This document shows positions 8,183 through 16,769 of a stretch of DNA of 64,000 bases, piece after piece. Origin of the DNA: Vreelandella hamiltonii. Its GTDB lineage: Bacteria; Pseudomonadota; Gammaproteobacteria; Pseudomonadales; Halomonadaceae. Both the position numbers and the translations under genes were made by a program. A model generated the notes under the pieces. It was not told the DNA's origin. It saw only the letters and a list, made by a program, of their open reading frames with translations, and did not search any database. Location of the stretch: the NCBI RefSeq assembly GCF_014651775.1, contig NZ_BMXN01000005.1, positions 1 to 64,000 on the forward strand, given 5' to 3'. Numbering within the stretch: the first letter of the stretch is position 1; every line of letters begins with the position of its first letter.

Positions 8183-8620
8183 ATGCAAACGACCCAACCC
8201 AACCAACCCCGCCGCTTCAAGCAGCAGGGCTTTACCCTCATAGAGCTGCTGATTGTGGTGGCTATTATTGGCGTGCTTGCTGCTGTGGGTGTGCCTCAGT
8301 ATGGTAATTATTTGGATCGCTCAGCTGTAGGTGCATGTACCGGAGAGCTATCTTCTTATCGAAGTGCAGTCATGTCTGAGTCTGCTCTATCAAATGATGA
8401 TGCCTCAGCACTAGCAAGTAGAGTTGCTTTTGATTTTCAGGCTTGTGATCTTAATGACACGGGAGACCGCGAAGACGTGGTAGAGGCTTTTATCTCAGAT
8501 GGCACCTCAGATCCGATTGAAACTCAGCGTGACCGTGGTAATGCGAGTGAGGTAGTTATCAGGATTCAAAGTGGACGTATTTTTGCAGGTGCGCCAGCTG
8601 ATGCAAATGCCGGCACTTAA
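8183..8620 (+). CDS. pilA: Type IV major pilin (prepilin)
   Basis: Structural subunit of the type IV pilus. The 145-residue prepilin starts at the ATG at 8183, with AAGGGAA upstream; the frame is open ten codons earlier but lacks a ribosome site. A basic leader ends in Gly before [20 protein letters not shown], with Phe1 and Glu5 of the mature protein conserved for PilD cleavage and methylation. The globular part is short and contains two Cys (in [10 protein letters not shown] and FQACDL), a likely disulfide. A strong terminator at 8662-8690 follows. The shared YLDRSA.. .AC..ELS motif shows that the next gene is a paralogue. Confidence 0.92.
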   Translation: MQTTQPNQPRRFKQQGFTLIELLIVVAIIGVLAAVGVPQYGNYLDRSAVGACTGELSSYRSAVMSESALSNDDASALASRVAFDFQACDLNDTGDREDVVEAFISDGTSDPIETQRDRGNASEVVIRIQSGRIFAGAPADANAGT

Positions 8621-8660
8621 GGTGGTTAATTAATAATTATTTTGCGTTATGTTATGTATC

Positions 8661-8691
8661 AGGCCGCTTTTTCAGGAGCGGCCTTTTATTT
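8661..8691 (+). terminator. Rho-independent terminator after pilA
   Basis: GGCCGCT (8662-8668) and AGCGGCC (8677-8683) are followed by TTTTATTT. It lies between the two pilin genes, so the second pilin is made only by read-through or from its own promoter. Confidence 0.88.
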
Positions 8692-8713
8692 GGCTCTACT
8701 ATATGAAAACAGT

Positions 8714-9094
8714 ATGCGAACCCTAGCCAGCGGTTTTAGTCTGATTGAATTGTTAATCGTGATAGCGGTGATAGCCCTTTTGTCAGGAATGAGCCTGCCC
8801 GCTTACTTGGCTTACCTGGACCGTTCCGCCTTCAGCGCCTGTCAGCAAGAGCTAAGCACCTTTAAAACACGCGTATTGGCAACGGATCACCTGGATGAGG
8901 TCCTTGAACCATACCACTTCGCAGCCTGTTCCGTAGGCGAAAGCGACCAGCCAACTCAGTTGGCTGTCGCCGATGCTTTGCGCGGCGTATTCGATGGCGA
9001 TGGCACTTCCCTTGTGCTGAATACCCAGCGTCCAAACGTTCAGGCCCGCATCACGAGCCAAGGGATGGTCGAGCGCGTCATGGCACCTGAGTGA
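8714..9094 (+). CDS. Second type IV pilin-like protein
   Basis: A 126-residue prepilin-like protein starting at the ATG at 8714; the open frame from 8642 runs through the terminator hairpin and is not credible. The leader is very short (MRTLASG), followed by FSLIELLIVIAVIALLSG with Glu5 kept. The globular part keeps the YLDRSAFSACQQELS motif and a second Cys (HFAACSV) like the upstream pilin but is shorter and otherwise diverged. It may be a minor pilin, an alternative major pilin or a decaying duplicate. It lies 93 bp downstream of pilA, beyond a terminator. Confidence 0.85.
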   Translation: MRTLASGFSLIELLIVIAVIALLSGMSLPAYLAYLDRSAFSACQQELSTFKTRVLATDHLDEVLEPYHFAACSVGESDQPTQLAVADALRGVFDGDGTSLVLNTQRPNVQARITSQGMVERVMAPE

Positions 9095-9210
9095 AGTAAG
9101 CCGTCTTATCACTTTACTTGCATACAAGTTCGCGAATTTTACACACTCCCTGCGTAATTCCCTCATACACTAGTGGCTTCTTCAGGCAACAATACTTCCG
9201 GGAGCCCATC

Positions 9211-9690
9211 ATGAAACCACTTTCTCTTGCCGTGCTCCTTGGCACGCTGTGCTGGCACGGCCTGGCGAGTGCTCAGCCTGCGCATGCCCCCGCCCATGGT
9301 GCCCGCGGCCACCAGGAGCAGCAGGTGGGCCAGGGCGGGCGTGAGCATCGTCAGGAATATCAGCGGGAGCATCGCCATGAATATCGCCGTGATCGCGAGC
9401 ATCGCTCGGAGCGCTATATCGATCTGCCGCGTATCAACGAGCGGGAGCTGCTCGGCCTGCTGCGCCAGTACGAAGCCCCCCGCGCCGAGCCGCTGCCGCC
9501 CGGCATACAACGCCAGCTGGAGCGGGGCAAGCCGCTACCGCCGGGGATCGCCAAGCGCTTCGATGGCCCCATTGCACAGCAACTGCCACGCTACCCAGGC
9601 TATGAGTGGGAGCGCGTCGGGGCAGACGTGGTGCTCATCGAAGCCGCTACACGGGTGGTGGTAGATATATTGGTGGACGCGCTGCGTTAA
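9211..9690 (+). CDS. CigR/RcnB-like exported protein
   Basis: Of 159 residues, the first 21 form a signal peptide (MKPLSLAVLLGTLCWHGLASA). A strongly hydrophilic stretch rich in His, Arg, Glu and Gln (about 22-70) comes next. The C-terminal half has the repeat PLPPGI twice (Pro-Leu-Pro-Pro-Gly-Ile separated by a RQLERGK-type spacer) and ends in a YEW....DVVLIEAATRVVVDIL module, as in the CigR/RcnB family of periplasmic or membrane-associated proteins. The start at 9211 has GGGAG upstream. Salmonella CigR is an anti-virulence factor, but no such role can be read here. It is not in an operon. Confidence 0.65.
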   Translation: MKPLSLAVLLGTLCWHGLASAQPAHAPAHGARGHQEQQVGQGGREHRQEYQREHRHEYRRDREHRSERYIDLPRINERELLGLLRQYEAPRAEPLPPGIQRQLERGKPLPPGIAKRFDGPIAQQLPRYPGYEWERVGADVVLIEAATRVVVDILVDALR

Positions 9691-9811
9691 CGAGCTTTTG
9701 GGGCGTGTTGAGGTCAGTCGCTTGAGCGAGCGTTCATGGTAATGCCATCGGCTAGCGCTTATGCTGATCTCTCTATTGACTCATCCATCGTTCGTTAGAA
9801 GAGGCAACCTG

Positions 9812-10624
9812 ATGGCAGCGTATACCCTGGAAGCGCGCCTGGCGCTGGCAATTACCATCGCCGAAGAGGCGGGGCAGATGATCCGCGAGGCGCGCGAACA
9901 GCAGAACTTCGCCCAACGGCTTAAAGACGGCATGGAGCTGGTCACCGATGTCGATGTCGCTGTCGACCAGCGAATCAGCCAGCGCCTGGAAGAGCACTTT
10001 CCCGGTGAGGCAAGGCTTAGCGAAGAGCTGAGCCCCGAACAGGCGCTCTATCATCCCGCCGAGCAACTATGGGTCGTGGACCCTATCGATGGCACGGTGA
10101 ACTTTGCCCAGGGCCAGCGCCATGTGGCGGTGTCCATTGGCTGGATCGAGCAGGGCGTGGGCAAGGTGGGCGTCGTTCACGCACCGTTTCTGAATGAAAC
10201 CTTTAGCGCTGCCCAGGGGCTGGGGGCCTACTGCAACCAGCGGCCTATCCAGCCCAGCGGTGCCGAAACGCTGGCCAGCACGCTGGTCGGTACTGGGTTT
10301 CCCTACGACAAGCAGGCCCGCAAGGCTCTGCTGCCGCGTTTCGAAGCCGTACTGACCCACTGCCAGGACATCCGGCGCAACGGAGCGGCGGCGCTGGATA
10401 TCTGCGACATCGCCTGTGGGCGCCTGGATGCCTATTACGAAACCGTATCCCCCTGGGATTTTGTGGCAGGTTGGGTGATCGCCCGGGAAGCCGGTGCACG
10501 CGTGGGGCATTTGGTCGAGGTGCCGGAAGGCATTCCTGCCGACCTTTTCCCTGAGCAGCTGTTGGTAACCGCCCCCGGCGTGTACGATGCCATGGCGACG
10601 CTGCTGGCAAGCGCGGATCGCTAG
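9812..10624 (+). CDS. Inositol monophosphatase-family phosphatase
   Basis: Mg-dependent sugar or nucleotide phosphatase of 270 residues. The metal motifs are present: SEEL (about 68-71), DPIDGTVNF (about 88-96) and SPWDFVAGWVIAREAGA (about 217-233). The start at 9812 has AGAGG upstream; a longer frame begins at 9761 without one. Family members include SuhB, CysQ and histidinol-phosphate phosphatase. The motifs do not decide the substrate, and the gene is not next to his or cys genes. Confidence 0.88.
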   Translation: MAAYTLEARLALAITIAEEAGQMIREAREQQNFAQRLKDGMELVTDVDVAVDQRISQRLEEHFPGEARLSEELSPEQALYHPAEQLWVVDPIDGTVNFAQGQRHVAVSIGWIEQGVGKVGVVHAPFLNETFSAAQGLGAYCNQRPIQPSGAETLASTLVGTGFPYDKQARKALLPRFEAVLTHCQDIRRNGAAALDICDIACGRLDAYYETVSPWDFVAGWVIAREAGARVGHLVEVPEGIPADLFPEQLLVTAPGVYDAMATLLASADR

Positions 10625-10746
10625 CCTGATGGGTGCTTTTCAGCGCAGCACGGCAAGCATTTGAAAAGAAAGCGCAAAAAGGGCTTTTCATTTGGCTGAT
10701 AAAGCGCTAGTATACGCACCGTCCTGAAGCGAAAGCCAACGGGCAT

Positions 10747-10823
10747 CGGAGTGTGGCGCAGCTTGGTAGCGCGTTGCAATGGGGTTGCAAAGGTCGCAGG
10801 TTCGAATCCTGTCACTCCGACCA
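10747..10823 (+). tRNA. tRNA-Pro (anticodon GGG)
   Basis: A 77-nt cloverleaf with a CGGAGTG/CACTCCG acceptor stem, GCGC D-stem, anticodon stem TTGCA/TGCAA around the loop ATGGGGT, T-loop TTCGAAT and encoded CCA. Position 33 is T, so the anticodon is GGG, reading CCC and CCT. It is followed at once by a terminator, so it is a single-gene transcript. No integrase or repeat marks it as an attachment site. Confidence 0.96.
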
Positions 10824-10830
10824 ATATCGA

Positions 10831-10863
10831 AAAAGCCGCTGCATTCATTGCAGCGGCTTTTTT
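10831..10863. terminator. Bidirectional terminator
   Basis: GCCGCTGCA (10835-10843) pairs with TGCAGCGGC (10849-10857). A-rich sequence precedes it and TTTTTT follows it, so it can stop tRNA-Pro transcription on the plus strand and the small gene at 10871 on the minus strand. Confidence 0.92.
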
Positions 10864-10870
10864 CGTTGGT

Positions 10871-11080
10871 TCACTTTTTCTTCTTTCGATCATGGCGCAT
10901 GAAGGGCAGTATTTTGGCCATGGTATCGGCCATCACCTGATCCAGCGGCTTATGGTCCACGCTGATGGCGGCGCGGGCCGCGGTATAGGTGCCTTTGTAC
11001 TCACGCACAATGTCGCTGTCGCTCATGCTGTCGGGTAGGCCTTCCTTCTCTCGAATGATGTCGATGACCGCTTTCTCCAT
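10871..11080 (-). CDS. Small protein of unknown function
   Basis: A 69-residue soluble protein that starts MEKAVIDIIREKEGLPDSMSD and ends in a basic tail (RHDRKKKK). A perfect GAGGAGG-type ribosome site lies upstream, arguing that it is really translated. There is no recognised domain, Cys motif or membrane segment. It lies next to the P-type ATPase gene, in the opposite direction, and is bounded downstream by the bidirectional terminator. Confidence 0.7.
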   Translation of the reverse strand: MEKAVIDIIREKEGLPDSMSDSDIVREYKGTYTAARAAISVDHKPLDQVMADTMAKILPFMRHDRKKKK

Positions 11081-11335
11081 GCAGCACCTCCTCTGTGTGG
11101 CAATCCTTTGACGTACTCTGTGGGATGTGGCGCCGTCGGCGTTTGCTGTTGGGCTGCGTGACAGTCTAGTACAGCACTTTGCCAGGTTGCATGATGCAGA
11201 TTAAATAGGCTGGCGTTTGGGTGCTCTTGATGCAAGTCAAGCTTTTAGCGGTGGGAGGCATCCTGCGTAGCTGGGTACGGTATGCTCTGGTGCAAGGTGA
11301 GATACCTACTCGAGAGCATCGACCAGGAGGCAGGG

Positions 11336-14047
11336 ATGAGTCGCACAGGCAAGCAGGCTGCAACGCCCGAGGCATGGCATTGGCTATCGGTAGACGAAGC
11401 GTTGGCGCAGCAGTCGGCGACCCGTGAAGGCTTGAGCCGCGAAGAAGCAGCGGCGCGTTTGGCTCAGTATGGAGAAAACCGCCTGGAGCAGGCCCAGGGG
11501 CGCCCCTGGTACAAGCGGTTGCTGGCGCAGTTTGCCAATATCCTGATGCTGATTCTGGTGGTCGCGGCGGTGGCCAGCTCTCTGCTGGGCCACGTGATTG
11601 ATGCGGCCGCCATCGTGGGCGTGGTGTTGATCATTGCCTTGATCGGCTTTTTCCAGGAAGGCAAGGCCGAGCAGGCGCTGGACAGTATTCGCAACATGCT
11701 GTCTCCCCAGGCAAACGTGCTGCGCGATGGCCAGCGTACCACGGTGCCCGCCGAAGCGCTGGTGCCGGGGGATATCGTGCTGTTCGAGAGCGGGGATCGC
11801 GTGCCTGCGGATGTTCGGCTGCTGGAAGTACGGCGCTTGAAAACCGATGAGGCTGCCCTGACCGGTGAGTCGGTGCCCGTCGATAAGCAGCCCGCGCCGC
11901 TGGCCCACGATACCGAGCTGGCCGAGCGTTCGAACATGGCGTTTGCCAGCACGCTGGTCGTGCAGGGGAATGCCCGTGGCCTGGTGGTGGCGACCGGAGG
12001 GCGCTCGGAAATTGGCAAGATTTCCGAGCTGCTGCGCAGTGTCGAGCAGATCAAGACGCCATTGCTACAGCAGTTGGATAGAGCTGGCCGAGTGCTGGCG
12101 GTGTTTATCCTGCTGGCCGCTGGGATCACGGCGCTGCTGGGTACCTGGCTGCATCAGCAGCCCTTGGGCGAGATGTTCATGGCGGCCGTGGGCCTGGCGG
12201 TAGCGGCCATTCCCGAAGGCCTGCCTGCGATTGTAACCATTGGCCTGGCGCTGGGCGTTCAGCGCATGGCCAGGCGGCGGGCCATCATCCGGCGGCTGCC
12301 CGCCGTGGAAACGCTGGGTTCGATTTCCACCATTTTCTCCGACAAGACCGGCACGCTGACCCGTAATGAGATGACAGCCCAGGCCATCTGGCTGCAGGAT
12401 GCCCGTTTCACGCTCGAGGGTATCGGCTTTGCCCCGCATGGCAAGCTATGCCGGGAAGGAGCGGCCGCCGAGGAGCAGTGCAATGGACTGGCCCATGAGC
12501 CTGCCTTGCAGCGTTGCCTGTTGGCCAGCGTGCTGTGCAACGATGCCGAGTTGCACCAGGAAGATGAACGCTATCGCATCTTTGGCGACCCCACCGAAGG
12601 CGCGCTGGTGGTGGCTGCCGAGAAAGCGGGGCTCGACCACCTGGCGTTGCGCCAGCAGTACCCGCGTCTCGATGCGATTCCTTTTGAATCAGAGCACAAG
12701 TACATGGCCACGCTGCATGACCTTGAGGGTGGGCGGCGGCTGCTGGTCAAGGGCGCGCCGGATCGCATTATCGAAATGAGCAGCCATGTGATCACCGATG
12801 CAGGCGAAGCCCCGCTGGTGGCCAGCGAGTGGGAGGCGCATATCGAAGCGCTGTCATCGAGAGGCTTGCGGGTGCTGGCGATTGCCGAGAAGGCAATGGA
12901 AGAAGACGCTGAGCTCGACCACCCTCATGTGCAGTCGGGGTTGCGCCTGCTGGGGTTGATAGGGCTGTTGGACCCGCCCCGTGAAGAGGCCATCGAGGCG
13001 GTGAAACGCTGCCAGCGCGCCGGTATTCGCCCGGTGATGATCACCGGAGACCATGCTGCCACCGCCCTGGCCATTGCCCGGCAGTTGGGATTTCAGCACA
13101 CCGAGCGGGCCTTGACCGGGCGTGAAATGGAGGCCATGACCGATGAGCAGCTCGAAGCGATCATTCTGGAGGTGGATGTGTTTGCTCGGGCGTCGCCAGA
13201 GCACAAGCTGCGGCTGGTCAAGGCCATGCAGGCGCGTGGAGGCGTGTGCGCCATGACGGGTGATGGGGTCAACGATGGCCCGGCGCTCAAACGGGCAGAT
13301 GTGGGTGTCGCCATGGGCATTCAAGGAACGGAAGCGGCCAAGGATGCCTCTCAAATGGTGCTGGCCGACGACAACTTCGCCACCATCGTCCACGCCATCG
13401 AAGAAGGGCGTAAGGTTTACGACAATATCCGCAAGACGATTACCTTCATTCTGCCCACCAATGGTGCCCAGGGGCTGGCCATCATGCTGGCCGTGCTGGC
13501 GGGCACGAGCCTGCCGGTGACTCCGCTGCAGGCGCTCTGGGTGAACATGGTGGTGGCCATTACGCTGGGCCTGGCATTGGCGTTCGAATCTGGCGAGAAG
13601 GATCTGATGCAGCGCCCGCCCCGGGACCCAAAGGCGCCGCTGCTGGATCTCTTTCTGCTTTGGCGGGTGGTGTTCGTATCGCTACTGCTGCTGGTGGGCG
13701 TATTCGGTATGTTCAACTGGATTCTGGGGCAGGGGGGTAGCGAAGCGTTGGCTCGCACGGGCGCGGTCAACATGCTGGTGGCGGGCAGTGCCGCTTACCT
13801 GATCAACAGCCGCTATTTGCTCAACAGCACGCTGACCTGGAAAGGCGTGTTTGGCAGTCGGCCGGTGTGGGTTGCCATCGGGTTGGTCCTGCTGCTGCAA
13901 CTGGGGTTCACCTACTTACCCTTCATGCAGTTCGTGCTGGTCAGCGAGGGGCTGGCTGCTCACCACTGGCTTGCCATTCTGGTGGGAAGCATGGCCGTGT
14001 ATGGCGTGGTCGAGGTGGAGAAAAGCATCTTGCGCCGGAGGAGGTGA
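11336..14047 (+). CDS. P2-type cation-transporting ATPase
   Basis: Inner-membrane ion pump of 903 residues. The ATG at 11336 is chosen because AGGAGGCAGGG precedes it. Domains in order are an N-terminal cation-ATPase segment, the actuator with TGES (about 180), TM4 with PEGLP (about 290), the phosphorylation motif DKTGTLT (Asp336), the nucleotide domain with KGAPDR, the hinge TGDGVNDGPAL, then the C-terminal membrane helices. Fold and length fit the PMCA/SERCA group. However, the TM5 site reads TNGAQ and the TM6 site NMVVAI where SERCA has SNVGE and NLVTDG, so calcium ligands are lost and the ion is uncertain. Two small unknown genes flank it. Confidence 0.9.
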   Translation: MSRTGKQAATPEAWHWLSVDEALAQQSATREGLSREEAAARLAQYGENRLEQAQGRPWYKRLLAQFANILMLILVVAAVASSLLGHVIDAAAIVGVVLIIALIGFFQEGKAEQALDSIRNMLSPQANVLRDGQRTTVPAEALVPGDIVLFESGDRVPADVRLLEVRRLKTDEAALTGESVPVDKQPAPLAHDTELAERSNMAFASTLVVQGNARGLVVATGGRSEIGKISELLRSVEQIKTPLLQQLDRAGRVLAVFILLAAGITALLGTWLHQQPLGEMFMAAVGLAVAAIPEGLPAIVTIGLALGVQRMARRRAIIRRLPAVETLGSISTIFSDKTGTLTRNEMTAQAIWLQDARFTLEGIGFAPHGKLCREGAAAEEQCNGLAHEPALQRCLLASVLCNDAELHQEDERYRIFGDPTEGALVVAAEKAGLDHLALRQQYPRLDAIPFESEHKYMATLHDLEGGRRLLVKGAPDRIIEMSSHVITDAGEAPLVASEWEAHIEALSSRGLRVLAIAEKAMEEDAELDHPHVQSGLRLLGLIGLLDPPREEAIEAVKRCQRAGIRPVMITGDHAATALAIARQLGFQHTERALTGREMEAMTDEQLEAIILEVDVFARASPEHKLRLVKAMQARGGVCAMTGDGVNDGPALKRADVGVAMGIQGTEAAKDASQMVLADDNFATIVHAIEEGRKVYDNIRKTITFILPTNGAQGLAIMLAVLAGTSLPVTPLQALWVNMVVAITLGLALAFESGEKDLMQRPPRDPKAPLLDLFLLWRVVFVSLLLLVGVFGMFNWILGQGGSEALARTGAVNMLVAGSAAYLINSRYLLNSTLTWKGVFGSRPVWVAIGLVLLLQLGFTYLPFMQFVLVSEGLAAHHWLAILVGSMAVYGVVEVEKSILRRRR

Positions 14048-14055
14048 GTGCCACC

Positions 14056-14072
14056 GCCTGCCATGGGCAGGC
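14056..14072 (+). terminator. Short hairpin after the ATPase gene
   Basis: GCCTGCC (14056-14062) and GGCAGGC (14066-14072) with a 3-nt loop, nine bases after the ATPase stop. There is no T-run, so termination is uncertain. Confidence 0.35.
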
Positions 14073-14101
14073 AGCGGCAACGTCAGAGCGTTAAGAGGTG
14101 T

Positions 14102-14305
14102 TCAGTCACTCTGGGCTTTATGGTCGGCAAGGGCCGCTGTCACGGCTTCTTGCCACTGTCCTTCGGTAATGCCCCAGTGGTCGGCCTGGTCCTTGTCAGG
14201 ACTGCCCGCCGCCGCCGCGTTCAGTTCTTCCGGGGAATAGCTTTCAAAACAGTGTTTGGCAAAGGCTTTGGCCTTGCCATCGCTCAACTGGTTGATCATT
14301 TCCAT
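14102..14305 (-). CDS. Small acidic protein of unknown function
   Basis: A 67-residue acidic protein (starts MEMINQLSDGKAKAFAKHCF), soluble, with a single Cys and a C-terminal EGQWQEAVTAALADHK helix. AAAGGAG lies upstream of the ATG at 14305, supporting translation. I do not recognise the family. It converges with the ATPase gene. Confidence 0.65.
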   Translation of the reverse strand: MEMINQLSDGKAKAFAKHCFESYSPEELNAAAAGSPDKDQADHWGITEGQWQEAVTAALADHKAQSD

Positions 14306-14409
14306 GGGTCGCTCCTTTCCTTGGTGCTGAAGTCAGAGATAAAGAGTCAAGAAGTATACATGACATGAATGCCGAGTACGGTTCGGCCGCGATCATGCCC
14401 TAGTATAGA

Positions 14410-15138
14410 CTAGGCCATCAATGCATCCACGACGATCTTGATGGCAATCGTGGCCAACAGGCACATGATGAGCCTGTCGAACCAGCGATGCGGCAGGCGT
14501 TTGCCCAGCCTGGCGCCCAGGGGCATGGCTGCCAGAATGACCAGCAGGGCAGCCAGGCTGTACAACGAGCGCTCCCAGGTGAGAATCCCGGCGCTGAGCA
14601 GAGCCGGGATCTGTACCAGCGTGATCGCCACGAAGAACACCGAAATCGAGCCGATGAACACCGGGCGCTCCAGGCGCATCGCGTTAAGAAAGGTCACCGA
14701 CGCCGGGGCGGACATGCCCGCCGCACCTTGCAGCACGCCTGCCACTAGCCCCACCGGCAACACGATGCGCTGCGCCAGTGGGAAAGGCAGCGTAAAGCTG
14801 CGGTTGGCCAGCTTGATGGCCAGGTAGAGCACGATGGCAGCCGCCACGCCCAGCGACAGCAGCGTGGGCGACAGCACCACCAGCCCCCAGGTGCCGATCA
14901 CGATGCCCAGCCCACCGGAGAGGCCGAACCAGAGCAGAAAGCGATGCGGCAGCAGATGGTGGCGGTACTGCCAGACCTGCAGGGCATTGCTGAACAGGTT
15001 CGGGGCCACCAGCACGGCAATGGCCAGCTTGACGTCGTACAGCATGGTCAGCACGGGAATGACGATGACCGGTACGCCAGAGCCGATGGCACCCTTGATG
15101 ATCCCCGCGGCCATCAGCGTCAGGAAAGCGACGATCAT
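14410..15138 (-). CDS. TauE/SafE-family sulfite/organic-anion exporter
   Basis: Inner-membrane transporter of 242 residues with about eight hydrophobic helices and the family's internal duplication. The N-terminal half has IIKGAIGSGVPVIVIPVLTM and the C-terminal half GVLQGAAGMSAPASVTFL, the two Gly-rich re-entrant-like motifs of TauE/SafE. Members export sulfite, sulfoacetate or other anions, and some are only loosely characterised. Sulfur genes are absent nearby, so the substrate is open. Confidence 0.88.
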   Translation of the reverse strand: MIVAFLTLMAAGIIKGAIGSGVPVIVIPVLTMLYDVKLAIAVLVAPNLFSNALQVWQYRHHLLPHRFLLWFGLSGGLGIVIGTWGLVVLSPTLLSLGVAAAIVLYLAIKLANRSFTLPFPLAQRIVLPVGLVAGVLQGAAGMSAPASVTFLNAMRLERPVFIGSISVFFVAITLVQIPALLSAGILTWERSLYSLAALLVILAAMPLGARLGKRLPHRWFDRLIMCLLATIAIKIVVDALMA

Positions 15139-15171
15139 GCGGCGTTACTTAGATTACTTGAGTACATGGGC

Positions 15172-16554
15172 TTATGTGAGCACATAGCAGGGCGTGTAGG
15201 GCTGCCCGTCCAGTTTCATGCGGCCCTGGGCCACGAAAGAGCCGAGCAGGTCGTCCAGGCGCTGCATCAGCTCGGGCTCTGCGGTCAGTTCGAAAGGCCC
15301 GTGAGCCTCGATGGCCCGAATGCCCGGCTCTTTCACGTTGCCTGCCACGATGCCCGAAAAAGCGCGGCGCAGGTTGGCTGCCAGCTCGTGGGTGGGCTGC
15401 TGGCGGTGCAGCGCCAGGCTGCGCATGGCTTCGTGGGTAGGCTCGAAGGGTGCCTGGAACTCGCGGGCAATGGTCAGGCGCCAGTTGTAGTAGAACGCAT
15501 CCTGGTGCTGGCGGCGGAACTCGCTGACCTGGTGGATGCCATCGCGCATTTTGCGCGCCACGGCCGCCGGGTCCCCGGTGATGATGGTGTAGAAGCGGCG
15601 GATCTCTTCACCCAGGGTGTAGACCAGAAACTCGTCGATCTTCTCGAAGTACGCGGCGGAACTGGCGGGGCCGGTGAAGATCAGCGGGAAGGGAGTGTCC
15701 TGGTTGCCGGGGTGCAATAGAATGCCCAGCAGGTAAAGGATCTCTTCGGCGGTACCCACGCCACCGGGGAACACGATGATGCCATGGCCCAGGCGCACGA
15801 AGGCTTCCAGGCGCTTTTCGATGTCCGGCATCACCACCAGCTCATTGACGATCGGGTTGGGAGCTTCAGCAGCGATGATGCCAGGCTCGGAAATGCCCAG
15901 GTAGCGGCCTTCCTTGCGGCGCTGCTTGGCATGCGCGACGTTGGCACCTTTCATGGGGCCTTTCATGGCCCCCGGGCCGCAGCCGGTGCAAATGTCCAGA
16001 TCGCGAAGACCCAGGTGATAGCCGACGTCCTTGGTGTATTCGTACTCTTCACGGGAGATCGAGTGGCCGCCCCAGCACACTACCAGGCTCGGGTCGCGGC
16101 CCGGCTTCAGCGTGCCCGCCTTGCGCAGAATGTGAAACACGGCATTGGTGGTGCCTTCGCCAGTGCTGAGATCGAAGCGATTATGATGCTGGATCTCGTT
16201 ATAGACGTAGACGATGTCGCGGATGATCGACGACAGGTGCTCACGAATGCCGCGTATCATGCGTCCGTCAACGAAGGCTTCCGCTGGCGCGTTGGTGAGC
16301 TTCAGGCGTATGCCGCGATCCTGCTGCAGCACTTCGATGTCGAAATCCTTGTAGGCTTCGAGAAGGGCCAGGCTGTCATCGGTAGGGCTGCCGCAGTTGA
16401 GCACGGCGAGGGCGCAGCGGCGCAACAAGTCATGCAACCCACTTTTCGAGGTGCTCTTGAGGCGATTGACCTCATGCTGAGACAGTACTTCCAGGCTGCC
16501 TTCGGGAGAAATAATGCTGGAAATGGTGGCGCGGGGTGCTGAAGGTTGCGTCAT
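15172..16554 (-). CDS. ppnN: Purine/pyrimidine nucleotide 5'-monophosphate nucleosidase
   Basis: Splits nucleoside monophosphates into base and ribose 5-phosphate. In E. coli it is activated by (p)ppGpp. The 460-residue protein aligns along nearly its full length with E. coli PpnN (YgdH), including CWGGHSI, CTGCGPGAMKGPMKGA, MPDIEKRLEAFVR, the LOG-type catalytic motif FPGGVGTAEE (about residue 263) and RRAFSGIVAGNVKE near the C-terminus. It follows the stop of no other gene closely; the exporter at 14410 starts 33 bp downstream and may be co-transcribed. Confidence 0.95.
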   Translation of the reverse strand: MTQPSAPRATISSIISPEGSLEVLSQHEVNRLKSTSKSGLHDLLRRCALAVLNCGSPTDDSLALLEAYKDFDIEVLQQDRGIRLKLTNAPAEAFVDGRMIRGIREHLSSIIRDIVYVYNEIQHHNRFDLSTGEGTTNAVFHILRKAGTLKPGRDPSLVVCWGGHSISREEYEYTKDVGYHLGLRDLDICTGCGPGAMKGPMKGANVAHAKQRRKEGRYLGISEPGIIAAEAPNPIVNELVVMPDIEKRLEAFVRLGHGIIVFPGGVGTAEEILYLLGILLHPGNQDTPFPLIFTGPASSAAYFEKIDEFLVYTLGEEIRRFYTIITGDPAAVARKMRDGIHQVSEFRRQHQDAFYYNWRLTIAREFQAPFEPTHEAMRSLALHRQQPTHELAANLRRAFSGIVAGNVKEPGIRAIEAHGPFELTAEPELMQRLDDLLGSFVAQGRMKLDGQPYTPCYVLT

Positions 16555-16727
16555 TGTATGGACTATCCCTGAGTATGATCATGACCAATCGGCATACTAG
16601 CATGCTGCTCCCTCACGTTCAGCTGCCTTGCCCTGCTAAGGGCATCCGAGCCCGAGGCGGTCGTTTTTTATGCTAGGCTAGAGGCTTGGCGCCGGTAGGC
16701 ATCCATTCTAGGCGCCCTGATGATCCT

Positions 16728-16740
16728 CACTGTGACAGTG
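16728..16740. promoter_or_regulatory. 13-bp palindrome before a LysR gene
   Basis: CACTG-TGA-CAGTG is a perfect odd palindrome 30 bp upstream of the LysR-type gene at 16770, a common place for autoregulation. Two GGCGCC hexamers (16688-16693 and 16711-16716) lie just upstream. Binding is not shown. Confidence 0.3.
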
Positions 16741-16769
16741 ACCGTTAATGATGAAGTTGCCGGGAACCC

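Noticed and set aside
8642..8713. N-terminal extension of the second pilin
   Set aside because: It runs through the terminator hairpin and gives no prepilin leader; ATG 8714 gives a short leader ending in Gly, as expected.
9290..9420. His/Arg/Glu-rich repeats in the CigR-like gene as a tandem repeat array
   Set aside because: The repetition is imperfect at DNA level and limited to a few similar codons; it is a low-complexity protein segment.
10747..10863. tRNA-Pro as phage or island attachment site
   Set aside because: No integrase, no direct repeat of the tRNA 3' end and no change of composition downstream.
16688..16716. Paired GGCGCC hexamers as a regulatory repeat
   Set aside because: Such GC hexamers are common in this composition and the pair has no other support.
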